A stretch of 5,176 bases of DNA from Planctomycetota bacterium (GCA_021778575.1 JAJYCH010000406.1:1-5176), one strand, 5' to 3'; positions 1 to 5,176 are shown, counted from the stretch's first letter. The notes: a model not told the origin generated them from the letters alone. Program-made: numbers and translations.

Positions 1-1
1 G

Positions 2-337
2 GAATATCAGCCGCACAAATATGTGACCGGCGCGATAATCGCGCTGATTCTGGCGTGGGCGCCGTGGGTCGCGGCGGGTTTGGGGCTGGTCGAGGGCCGA
101 TCGCCGACGATCGCTCTGGGAATTTGGGGGACTCTGGCGCAGGCGGTCGCGACGGTGCCGATCCTGGTCTTTCTGCGGTTGCCGTACTGGTATGGGTTGA
201 CCTTGCCGGCCGGGATCTCGGCCTATGTGGCGATCGCCACCAGTAGCGTCTGGCACCACCATCGCGGACGGATTCTCTGGAAGGATCGAGCCATCTCGGC
301 GAAGGTCGCGGAATCGTCGAGCCGGACCGAGCGGTGA
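2..337 (+). CDS. C-terminal part of a membrane glycosyltransferase (probable family 2)
   Basis: The reading frame is open from the left edge and ends at TGA 335-337, so only the last 111 residues are visible and the true start lies outside the window. The GTG at 23 is in frame but has no reason to be the start. Three hydrophobic stretches, about visible residues 11-30, 35-60 and 64-86, look like membrane helices. They are followed by a basic tail, WHHHRGRILWKDRAI (84-98), and a short polar end. A cluster of C-terminal helices followed by an 'RGR..WKgR' motif is typical of membrane-bound family 2 glycosyltransferases of the CrtQ/HpnB type, which act on carotenoid or hopanoid lipids. The catalytic GT-A domain would lie upstream and cannot be seen. 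The family call is recognition from this tail alone; another polytopic membrane protein is possible. The gene is followed by a strong terminator at 453-491, which probably ends its transcript. Confidence 0.55.
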   Translation, partial: EYQPHKYVTGAIIALILAWAPWVAAGLGLVEGRSPTIALGIWGTLAQAVATVPILVFLRLPYWYGLTLPAGISAYVAIATSSVWHHHRGRILWKDRAISAKVAESSSRTER

Positions 338-452
338 TCGGGAGTCGAGACAGGCAATCTCGAAAATAGGGAAAAAAGTTGGGACAGAGATCGAGAGAAG
401 ATCGCCTATTACTGAGGTCAGGCTGCAACGTTCGCGTGGCGGCAGGACACAG

Positions 453-491
453 CGGCTCGACGCGTGAGAGGGCGCGTCGAGCCGTTTTTTT
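453..491 (+). terminator. Intrinsic terminator
   Basis: A perfect 12-bp inverted repeat, CGGCTCGACGCG (453-464) and CGCGTCGAGCCG (473-484), encloses an 8-nt loop and is followed directly by seven T residues (485-491). This is the classical Rho-independent form on the + strand. There is no matching A-run before the left arm, so it should not act on the - strand. It lies 115 nt after the stop of the upstream membrane protein gene and would end that transcript or a small RNA starting in the gap. Confidence 0.92.
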
Positions 492-563
492 ATTCACCAA
501 ATCTTCGCGACCACGTTGAATGGATTGTTCCGCGTTATCCCGACGCGATTTGATTCCGGTCCC

Positions 564-593
564 TTGACAATTCCGAATCGACATTTCCATGAT
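564..593 (+). promoter_or_regulatory. Candidate sigma-70-type promoter
   Basis: TTGACA at 564-569 matches the -35 consensus exactly. CATGAT at 588-593, 18 bp further on, matches the -10 consensus at four of six positions. Transcription would start near 600, about 48 nt before the GTG at 648 chosen for the small protein. It lies after the terminator at 453-491, as expected for an independent unit. Promoter rules in planctomycetes are less well defined than in E. coli, so this is a motif match only. Confidence 0.4.
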
Positions 594-647
594 AGGTCGT
601 CAGGTTCGCGATGCGAACGTTTCGATCCGGGAAGGGCTCGACGTCGG

Positions 648-989
648 GTGTACTGGTCACGCTGGATTCTGACCCTGGCCTACCTGTCCGCCGGCTTGCT
701 GGCTCAGGGCGTCCACGTTCATGAGTCAGGCGCGAGCCGGACGTTCCTCGAAGACGAGGGAAATTGCAACGAGTCCGGTCGCCATGTCGCCAACCATCCG
801 GTGGCCGACACGGGCGAATCTCCCACGGTCTGTCCATCGTGCCAGTTCCGGAGCCAGGCATCGCTCTCTGAACTGGCTCCGCGCCCGATTCCCGGTCCGA
901 GTCTGCGGATTCCGCCCGAGACCGGCCGTCCCTCGGCCCTGGCGGGATCGCCGCTCCGGTCGCGTTGCCGCGCACCACCTCGCGCTTGA
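648..989 (+). CDS. Small secreted or membrane-anchored Cys/His protein, DUF2946-like
   Basis: A 113-residue product if started at GTG 648. It begins with a short basic/aromatic head (YWSR) and a hydrophobic segment at about residues 6-22 that could be a signal peptide or single membrane anchor. An HVH pair (23-25), several Cys and His (C40, H46, H50), a CPSC motif (62-65) and a Pro/Arg-rich tail ending RAPPRA follow. This order of N-terminal helix, His-rich stretch, CPxC motif and APP-type end recalls DUF2946-type small proteins of unknown function; I recognise it by layout, not by close match. The GTG start is preferred because GC at third positions rises sharply at this point, a purine-rich GGAAGGG (630-636) lies 11 nt upstream, and the hydrophobic segment then becomes N-terminal. 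A longer form from TTG 516 (157 aa) would bury that segment. The CPSC and histidines suggest metal or redox binding, but this is inference. The prepilin-like gene lies 194 bp downstream on the same strand. Confidence 0.55.
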   Translation: MYWSRWILTLAYLSAGLLAQGVHVHESGASRTFLEDEGNCNESGRHVANHPVADTGESPTVCPSCQFRSQASLSELAPRPIPGPSLRIPPETGRPSALAGSPLRSRCRAPPRA

Positions 990-1014
990 TCCGTTCCGAG
1001 TTCTGGCAACAGAG

Positions 1015-1049
1015 CTTGAACCACGAGTTTGAAGCCTCCCTGGTTCAAG
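1015..1049 (+). other. Hairpin after the small protein gene
   Basis: CTTGAACCA (1015-1023) and TGGTTCAAG (1041-1049) form a perfect 9-bp inverted repeat around a 17-nt loop, 26 nt after the stop of the small protein gene. No T-run follows, so it is not a standard intrinsic terminator. It could protect the 3' end of the mRNA, attenuate read-through into the prepilin-like gene, or have no function. Confidence 0.4.
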
Positions 1050-1069
1050 GGATGCTCGCTCGTCGGAAT

Positions 1070-1147
1070 TGATCCCGGCGTGTCTTTATCTCATTCCATC
1101 GAGAAAGATCGACGTTCGATCACGCTCGTTCGCGCCTGATCCCGGCG
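1070..1147. repeat. 11-bp direct repeat flanking a 15-bp dyad
   Basis: TGATCCCGGCG occurs at 1070-1080 and again at 1137-1147. Between the copies lies the dyad GATCGA-CGT-TCGATC (1107-1121), with 6-bp perfect arms and a 3-bp centre. All three elements sit in the 194-bp gap before the prepilin-like gene, so they could be protein-binding sites. GATC/CGATCG-rich words are frequent throughout this window, which lowers the weight of the dyad. Confidence 0.35.
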
Positions 1148-1171
1148 CGGCCTGCGTGAGGCGTCGAAGGT

Positions 1172-1177
1172 GAGGAG
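1172..1177 (+). promoter_or_regulatory. Ribosome binding site of the prepilin-like gene
   Basis: GAGGAG lies 6 nt before ATG 1184. It is the best Shine-Dalgarno match in the window and fixes the start at 1184 instead of the in-frame ATG at 1220 (Met13), which has only coding sequence ahead of it. Confidence 0.75.
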
Positions 1178-1183
1178 CTTTCC

Positions 1184-2257
1184 ATGATCGTTCGTTCTCG
1201 ACGGCCCTCGGGCCGGCCGATGGGTTTCACGCTCATCGAGCTTTTGGTGGTGATCGCGATCATCGCGGTCCTGATCGCGTTGCTCTTACCGGCGGTTCAG
1301 GCGGCTCGTGAGGCGGCCCGGCGAGCCCAGTGCACCAGCAACTTGAAGCAAATCGGCGTGGCGCTGCACAATTATGTCTCGTCGTTCGGCGTTTTTCCGC
1401 CCGGTTACGTCAGCTCGATCGATCCGACGGTCCTGGACGCCTGCAACCAGGACGCCGAGAACCAGCACGGTGTCGACCTCGGCAGCGGTTGGGCCTGGGG
1501 AAGCATGATCCTGCCGCAGCTTGAACAGCAGGCGGTGTTCAACTCGATCAACTTCAACCTGTCGGTGGCCTATCACCAGAATGATACGTGCAGTCTGACC
1601 GCCTTGAATGTCTATCTTTGTCCATCCGACCCGGGACCTTCGACGATTCCGGTCTTCGAGGACCCGCCCGACCCGGCGAACCCGGGGAGCTTCAACTCGT
1701 CCCACATCGTCGATACGCTGTCGCGCGGCAATTATGTCGGGATGTACGGAGTTGGCGAGGTCTGCGCCCAGTCCGGTGCGACCGACTCGCCGAACAACGG
1801 AGCCGGCAACCCGCCCGGTAATCCGCTGGGTCAGCATAACGGCCTGTTTTATCGGAACAGCCGGGTCGGTTTCGCCGATATCACCGATGGAACCAGCAAC
1901 ACGATCGCCGTCGGCGAGCGGAGCCATAACCTGAGCTACGTGACCTGGGTGGCCCGATCGATCGACGGTTGGCTCGGCAAGACCTCGGCGATCGAGGGAG
2001 GGACCGACAGGTTCAACCCGTCGCCCGAGGAATGCTGGACCCAGATCCTCGGTCCGGCGGGTCTGGAAGATGGCCCTCGAACCATCAATAATCCCGAGGC
2101 GCACGTTGAGGACTACTGGAGCCGGCATCCCGGCGGAGCCAACATGCTCTTTGGTGATGGTTCGGTCAAGTTTCTCAAGGACGGGATCAATCCCGGTCCC
2201 TGGCGAGCCCTGGCGACCCGGAACAATGGTGAGATCATCAGCGCCGATTCGTTCTGA
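1184..2257 (+). CDS. DUF1559 prepilin-like protein with N-terminal methylation motif and H-X9-DG motif
   Basis: A complete 357-residue protein. Residues 1-14 form a basic leader. The type IV prepilin/pseudopilin motif GFTLIELLVVIAIIAVLIA spans 14-32, with predicted prepilin peptidase cleavage between G14 and F15 and the conserved Glu at position 5 of the mature protein (E19). The hydrophobic helix runs into PAVQAAREAARRAQC (36-50) and SNLKQIGVALHNY (52-64), the family hallmark. Later family signatures are YLCPSDP (144-150), FADITDGTSNTIAVGE (230-245) and the C-terminal H315-X9-D325-G326 block. Six cysteines (C50, C87, C136, C146, C194, C284) could form disulfides outside the cytoplasm. It would be anchored in the inner membrane and exposed to the periplasm or assembled as a pseudopilin-like subunit. 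The exact role of these proteins is unsettled, and planctomycete genomes carry many copies. No pilus or type II secretion gene is next to it, so it looks like an orphan copy. A hairpin terminator follows 14 nt after the stop. Confidence 0.95.
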   Translation: MIVRSRRPSGRPMGFTLIELLVVIAIIAVLIALLLPAVQAAREAARRAQCTSNLKQIGVALHNYVSSFGVFPPGYVSSIDPTVLDACNQDAENQHGVDLGSGWAWGSMILPQLEQQAVFNSINFNLSVAYHQNDTCSLTALNVYLCPSDPGPSTIPVFEDPPDPANPGSFNSSHIVDTLSRGNYVGMYGVGEVCAQSGATDSPNNGAGNPPGNPLGQHNGLFYRNSRVGFADITDGTSNTIAVGERSHNLSYVTWVARSIDGWLGKTSAIEGGTDRFNPSPEECWTQILGPAGLEDGPRTINNPEAHVEDYWSRHPGGANMLFGDGSVKFLKDGINPGPWRALATRNNGEIISADSF

Positions 2258-2271
2258 AATCGTGCCGAAAC

Positions 2272-2308
2272 GAAACGGGATCAGGGCAGCTCGCCCTGGT
2301 CCCGTTTT
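2272..2308. terminator. Bidirectional intrinsic terminator between convergent genes
   Basis: AAACGGGATCAGGGC (2273-2287) pairs with GCCCTGGTCCCGTTT (2293-2307) over 15 positions with one T-G wobble, around the 5-nt loop AGCTC. On the + strand it ends in TTTTG; on the - strand it leads into TTTCGTTTCG. The T-runs are short but the stem is very stable. It lies 14 bp after the prepilin-like stop and 12 bp after the regulator stop on the other strand, so one hairpin can serve both genes. Confidence 0.82.
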
Positions 2309-2320
2309 GATTCACGCCGG

Positions 2321-3742
2321 TCAGACCGCGACGCCGTTTCGTCGGGCGGTCAGGTGGGGTTTGAACTCGGCCTTGTCGATTCCGTAACGGCGGAGCTTCT
2401 CGGAAATGCTCCGCCTCGACAGCCCGCAATGCTCGGCCGAGCGGTCGATCCGACCGCGATTTCGTTCGAGAACCCGGTGCAGGTAAACGCGCTCGATCCG
2501 TTCGGTCAGTTCGTCGGTGATGTCCTGGAGCGGCCGTTTGTGGTCGAATTCGAGCGAGAACGGCTCCTCGCGCGTGGCGACGATTTGCGGCGGCAGATTT
2601 TCCGGCTCGATCACCGGACCAGGGGTCGTCACGACCATCTGCTCGACCAGATGTTCGAGTTCCCGGACATTGCCCGGCCATTCGTAACGGGCCATGATCG
2701 ACAGGGTCTCGCGTGAAATCGTCTTGCTGGGAAACCGTCGCTCACGCAACTGGTCGAGGAAGTGATTGACGAGGAGCGGCAGGTCTTCAATCCGTTCGCG
2801 GAGCGGCGGCAACTCGATCGTCACGACGTTGAGCCGGTAATAAAGGTCTTCGCGAAACTTCCCCGCGGCGACGGCGTCGGCCAGGTCGACGTTCGTCGCG
2901 GCCAGAATCCGGGCGTCGGTTTGCAAGACCTCGGTCCCACCCACTCGCTCGAAGGTGCCGTCTTGCAGGACCCGGAGGAGCTTGGCCTGCATCCCCAGGG
3001 GCAGCGAGCCGATCTCGTCGAGCAGCAGCGTTCCGCCGCCGGCGAGCTCGAAACGCCCCTTTTTTTGCCGGTCCGCGCCGGTGAAGGCCCCCTGTTCGTG
3101 GCCGAAGAATTCGCTTTCAAGCAGCGGTTCGGGCAGCGCCGCGCAGTTCACGGCGATCAGCGGTCCACGACGGGCGCTATCGTTATAGTGGAGAGCCTGC
3201 GCAACCAGTTCCTTGCCGGTTCCGGTCTCTCCGGTGATCAGGACCGTACAGTTCGACGCCGAGACCCGCGCGACCTTCGCGAAAATTTCGCGCATCTGCG
3301 AACCTTTGCCGAACAGGTTGTGATACGAGTAGCGCTGATGAAGTCCCTGGCGGAGCGAACGGACCTCGTCCTGAAGCTTCCGGTCGGCCAGGGCTTTCTC
3401 GACCAGGAATTCGAGTCGGACCTGATCGACGGGCTTGACCAGATAATCATAAGCGCCGAGCTTCATGGCTTCGACGGCCGAGTCGATCGAGGCGTGGCCG
3501 GTCATGACGATGACGGTGGCGGGCAGGTCCCGTCGGCGGATCTCGCGGATCAGGTCGAGTCCGTTGATTCCGGGAAGTTCCAGGTCGGTCAGCACGACCG
3601 AGAAATTTCGCTCGGTCAACCATTCGAGCGCCGTGGTTCCATCGTGGGCCACCTTGATCCGCCGCTCGTCCCGAGCGAGGAGCTTGGACATCTGCTGGCA
3701 AACCAGCTCGTTGTCATCCACCAAGAGAATGCGTTGATCCAT
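2321..3742 (-). CDS. NtrC-family sigma-54-dependent response regulator
   Basis: A complete 473-residue two-component regulator that would activate RNA polymerase carrying sigma-54. The receiver domain covers about 1-120, with acidic pocket D9/D10, phosphoacceptor D53, T81 and K103. A linker helix (about 107-137) leads to the AAA+ domain (about 143-370). This has Walker A GETGTGKE (171-178), the sigma-54 contact loop GAFTGA (218-223), Walker B LLLDE (239-243), FREDLYYRLNV (296-306), PPLRER (312-317) and WPGNVREL (355-362). A Fis-type helix-turn-helix lies near 432-455 (SAEHCGLSRRSISEKLRRYGI). All catalytic motifs are intact, so it should be functional. The start at 3742 (MDQRILLVDDNE) places the receiver at the N-terminus. 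An in-frame ATG at 3862 would add 40 residues with no receiver homology and coincides with the predicted transcription start, so it is rejected. No histidine kinase is adjacent on the visible side, so its partner and signal are unknown. Specific family members (ZraR, AtoC, HydG and others) cannot be told apart from sequence alone. Confidence 0.96.
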   Translation of the reverse strand: MDQRILLVDDNELVCQQMSKLLARDERRIKVAHDGTTALEWLTERNFSVVLTDLELPGINGLDLIREIRRRDLPATVIVMTGHASIDSAVEAMKLGAYDYLVKPVDQVRLEFLVEKALADRKLQDEVRSLRQGLHQRYSYHNLFGKGSQMREIFAKVARVSASNCTVLITGETGTGKELVAQALHYNDSARRGPLIAVNCAALPEPLLESEFFGHEQGAFTGADRQKKGRFELAGGGTLLLDEIGSLPLGMQAKLLRVLQDGTFERVGGTEVLQTDARILAATNVDLADAVAAGKFREDLYYRLNVVTIELPPLRERIEDLPLLVNHFLDQLRERRFPSKTISRETLSIMARYEWPGNVRELEHLVEQMVVTTPGPVIEPENLPPQIVATREEPFSLEFDHKRPLQDITDELTERIERVYLHRVLERNRGRIDRSAEHCGLSRRSISEKLRRYGIDKAEFKPHLTARRNGVAV

Positions 3743-3814
3743 GGCATTCCATCCCTGGGTGTCCGTCAAATGATCGAGAGGATTTCGGAGGCCGGCGGTC
3801 GTCTCCGACCACTT

Positions 3815-3844
3815 TGCGATCGACGAACGAATCGTCTCGTCGCA
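3815..3844 (-). promoter_or_regulatory. Imperfect dyad in the regulator leader
   Basis: CGACGAACGA (3821-3830) and TCGTCTCGTCG (3832-3842) are inverted copies of each other around a single A, with one extra C in the right half. Outer words TGCGA (3815-3819) and TCGCA (3840-3844) offer an alternative pairing. It lies about 75-100 nt before the regulator ATG and downstream of the candidate promoter. It could be an autoregulatory operator or an mRNA hairpin. Function is inference. Confidence 0.4.
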
Positions 3845-3868
3845 GAGGCCAGGAAATCCCATTCGAGT

Positions 3869-3896
3869 AGACTACGAACTTCTTCCGCCATGTCAA
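3869..3896 (-). promoter_or_regulatory. Candidate sigma-70-type promoter of the response regulator
   Basis: On the - strand TTGACA (3896-3891) is an exact -35 match, followed after 16 bp by TAGTCT (3874-3869), which keeps three of six -10 positions. The transcript would begin near 3862 and carry a leader of about 120 nt that includes the dyad at 3815-3844. The weak -10 keeps this tentative. Confidence 0.35.
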
Positions 3897-4000
3897 CCCG
3901 AGGATGGGTCTGACTTTTGTCTGGGATGCGTTAGTTCAGGCGCTGTAGACAAACCGACCGTCCGACCGTCCAGGACCTTGCGGATTCTTGGCGCGGCACC

Positions 4001-4009
4001 TGGTACGAT
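4001..4009 (+). promoter_or_regulatory. Candidate extended -10 element of the sulfatase
   Basis: TGGTACGAT matches the extended -10 pattern TGnTAnnAT. No well-placed -35 is present: TTGCGG at 3978-3983 is 20 bp away. Transcription would start near 4016, giving a leader of about 77 nt. This is a motif match only. Confidence 0.28.
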
Positions 4010-4079
4010 GCAATTCTCGATCCGAGATCGAAAAACCTCGCGAATCGATCGGAATCAGGTTCGACCTTCGAGACTCCGT

Positions 4080-4083
4080 GGAG
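4080..4083 (+). promoter_or_regulatory. Ribosome binding site of the sulfatase
   Basis: GGAG lies 9 nt before ATG 4093. It is modest, but together with the signal peptide that begins at this ATG it supports the chosen start. Confidence 0.5.
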
Positions 4084-4092
4084 ACCACCGCG

Positions 4093-5176
4093 ATGAGCAT
4101 TCTCCGCCGCCTGCTCCCCCTCTCCGTCGCGTTCTGCCTCGCGCTGACCGTCTCGACCACGACGTTGGCCGACGAAACCGCGCGACGTCCCAACGTTCTG
4201 ATCGTCGTCGCCGACGATCTGGGCTTCTCCGACCTGGGCTGTTACGGCGGCGAGATCGCCACGCCGAATCTGGACGAACTTGCCCGCAACGGAATTCGAT
4301 TCGCCAGCTTTTATAACACCGCGCGGTGCTGGCCCTCGCGAGCCGCGCTTTTGACCGGCTATTATGCCCAGCAAGTCCGCCGCGACAGCTTGCCCAACGT
4401 CAAGAGCGGGGCTCAAGGGACACGTCCCGAATGGGCGAAACTGTTGCCCGATCGCCTTCGAACGTCCGGTTACCGATCGTTCCACTCGGGCAAGTGGCAT
4501 GTCGACGGCGGACCGCTCCGGAACGGTTTCAGCCGGTCGTACAGTCTCGATGATCACGACCGCCACTTCGGCCCGAAGAACCATTCCGAGGATGGGCGAC
4601 CCCTGCCGCCCGTTGACCCGTCGTCCGGCTATTATTCGAGCACGGCCATCGCCGATCACGCGATCGAGTTCCTGCGCGATCATGCCTTACGAAATTCTGA
4701 TTCGCCGTTCTTTGGATATGTGGCCTTCACCGTGCCCCACTTCCCGCTCCAGGCTCCGGCCGAGGATATCGCACGCTACAAATCGACCTACAAGCGAGGT
4801 TGGGACGTGCTTCGCGAGGAACGCTGGCAACGGATGAAGGCGCTGGGGATCGGCGGGACGGTTCTCGCTCCGATCGAGCGAACGGTCGGGCCGCCTTATG
4901 CGTTTCCCGACGCGATCAAGAAGCTCGGCCCCAACGAGTTGAACCGTCCGCTGCCCTGGTCCGATCTTTCCGCCAGCCAGCAAGATTTTCAGGCCGACAA
5001 GATGGCGATTCACGCGGCGATGGTCGATCGGATGGACCGCGAGATCGGCCGGATCGTCGATCAGATTCGAGCGATGAAGGCACTTGATGATACGCTGATC
5101 CTGTTCGTGTCCGACAATGGGGCCAGCGCCGAGATGATGGTCCGTGGCGACGGTCACGACCCGACGGCCGAGCCCG
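4093..5176 (+). CDS. Secreted arylsulfatase (formylglycine-dependent, type I), 3' truncated by the window
   Basis: The frame is open from ATG 4093 to the right edge, giving 361 residues of an enzyme that is usually 450-550 long. Residues 1-26 form a signal peptide (basic RR head, hydrophobic core, TTTLA before D27), so the enzyme is exported. The alkaline-phosphatase-fold sulfatase core follows. NVLIVVADDLG (34-44) carries the metal ligands D41/D42. C79-W-P-S-R83 is the CxPSR signature in which Cys is oxidised to formylglycine, followed by ALLTG. SGKWH (132-136) provides active-site K134 and H136. VPHFPLQAP (214-222) provides H216. SDNGAS (340-345) provides the late metal ligands D341/N342. 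All visible catalytic residues are intact. It should hydrolyse sulfate esters, probably on a sulfated polysaccharide, but the substrate cannot be read from the sequence. A formylglycine-generating enzyme or anaerobic maturase must be encoded elsewhere. It is divergent from the sigma-54 regulator, which could control it, but no sigma-54 promoter was found. Confidence 0.95.
   Translation, partial: MSILRRLLPLSVAFCLALTVSTTTLADETARRPNVLIVVADDLGFSDLGCYGGEIATPNLDELARNGIRFASFYNTARCWPSRAALLTGYYAQQVRRDSLPNVKSGAQGTRPEWAKLLPDRLRTSGYRSFHSGKWHVDGGPLRNGFSRSYSLDDHDRHFGPKNHSEDGRPLPPVDPSSGYYSSTAIADHAIEFLRDHALRNSDSPFFGYVAFTVPHFPLQAPAEDIARYKSTYKRGWDVLREERWQRMKALGIGGTVLAPIERTVGPPYAFPDAIKKLGPNELNRPLPWSDLSASQQDFQADKMAIHAAMVDRMDREIGRIVDQIRAMKALDDTLILFVSDNGASAEMMVRGDGHDPTAEP

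Larger units (their letters stand above)
338..647. other. Intergenic region with a terminator and a candidate promoter
   Basis: This 310-bp gap separates the glycosyltransferase tail from the small protein gene started at GTG 648. Its first 115 bp are purine-rich (for example the A-rich run around 361-378) and contain a 6-bp hairpin, TCGAGA/TCTCGA (345-350 with 358-363). An intrinsic terminator follows at 453-491, then a more AT-rich stretch with a TTGACA element at 564. The frame that is open upstream of 648 from TTG 516 has third-position GC of only about 45 percent by hand count, against about 73 percent from 648 onward, so I read 516-647 as non-coding leader. No tRNA or rRNA is recognisable. 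The segment before the terminator is either a long 3' UTR or a small RNA. Confidence 0.6.
3743..4092. other. Divergent intergenic region between regulator and sulfatase
   Basis: A 350-bp region between the start codons of two divergently transcribed genes. It holds a TTGACA-type promoter candidate for the regulator, an imperfect dyad in the regulator leader, an 8-bp tandem duplication CCGACCGT (3954-3961 and 3962-3969) and an extended -10 candidate for the sulfatase. No further gene is supported. I looked for GG-N10-GC spaced -24/-12 elements around the GG words before the sulfatase and found none that fit. Confidence 0.6.

Noticed and set aside
535..978. A 147-aa open frame on the - strand opposite the small protein
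   Set aside because: Its product is low-complexity Arg/Gly/Pro with no hydrophobic segment or motif, while the + frame has a membrane segment, CPSC and a sharp GC3 rise at 648.
1002..1021. A sigma-54-like TGGCAA...CTTGAA element before the prepilin-like gene
   Set aside because: The spacing between GG and the -12 dinucleotide does not give GG-N10-GC; the TTG is shifted by one base and the GC is missing.
1286..2128. A 280-aa open frame on the - strand
   Set aside because: It is a shadow of the DUF1559 gene. The + strand frame has an unambiguous prepilin motif and family signatures.
3743..3862. A 40-residue N-terminal extension of the response regulator from ATG 3862
   Set aside because: Receiver domains start within a few residues of the ILLVDD strand, and the predicted promoter would put the transcription start at about 3862, so the extension would not be translated.
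2762..3913. A 383-aa open frame on the + strand
   Set aside because: It lies antisense to the response regulator, whose protein has complete receiver, AAA+ and HTH motifs. The + strand product shows no recognisable domain and arises from the GC-rich codon bias.
3954..3969. Tandem CCGACCGT duplication as a repeat array or CRISPR-like unit
   Set aside because: Only two 8-bp copies exist, with no spacers. It is a short local duplication with no evidence of function.
3988..4014. A possible -24/-12 element (TTGGCGCGGCAC...ATGCAA) before the sulfatase
   Set aside because: None of the GG words at 3990, 3995 or 4002 has GC exactly 10 bases later; the nearest GC at 4010 is 13 bases from the GG at 3995.
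3931..4683. A 250-aa open frame on the - strand
   Set aside because: It is antisense to the sulfatase, which has a signal peptide and all visible catalytic residues. The antisense product is Arg/Gly-rich with no recognisable motif.

Overview
The window looks like chromosomal DNA from a planctomycete, probably a GC-rich lineage of the Isosphaeraceae/Gemmatales type. This is inferred from gene content, not from a marker gene. The main clue is a DUF1559-type prepilin-like protein with an N-terminal methylation motif and a C-terminal H-X9-DG motif, a family massively expanded in Planctomycetes. A secreted arylsulfatase and an NtrC-type response regulator, both abundant in that phylum, support it.

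Layout from left to right: (1) the 3' end of a membrane protein on the + strand, probably a family 2 glycosyltransferase, followed by a textbook intrinsic terminator at 453-491. (2) A small + strand gene for a Cys/His-containing secreted or membrane-anchored protein resembling DUF2946. It is best started at GTG 648, with a promoter-like TTGACA element just upstream. (3) A complete DUF1559 prepilin-like gene at 1184-2257 with a strong Shine-Dalgarno sequence. (4) A hairpin at 2272-2308 that can terminate transcription on both strands between convergent genes. (5) On the - strand, a complete sigma-54-dependent response regulator (receiver, AAA+ and Fis-type HTH domains) at 2321-3742. (6) A 350-bp divergent intergenic region with candidate promoters for both directions and an imperfect dyad. 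(7) On the + strand from 4093, a sulfatase with signal peptide and formylglycine motif, running off the right edge.

Nothing proves that these genes form one pathway. The small protein and the prepilin-like protein are co-directional with a 194-bp gap and could share a transcript. The regulator and the sulfatase are divergent and could share regulatory DNA. No partner histidine kinase, no sulfatase-maturing enzyme and no convincing sigma-54 (-24/-12) promoter was seen. No RNA genes, CRISPR arrays, insertion sequences or phage genes were seen. I found no clear novel multi-gene system. The observations most worth a second look are the small Cys protein with its start reassignment, the dyad in the regulator leader, the repeats and dyad ahead of the prepilin-like gene, and the 115-nt purine-rich segment before the first terminator.
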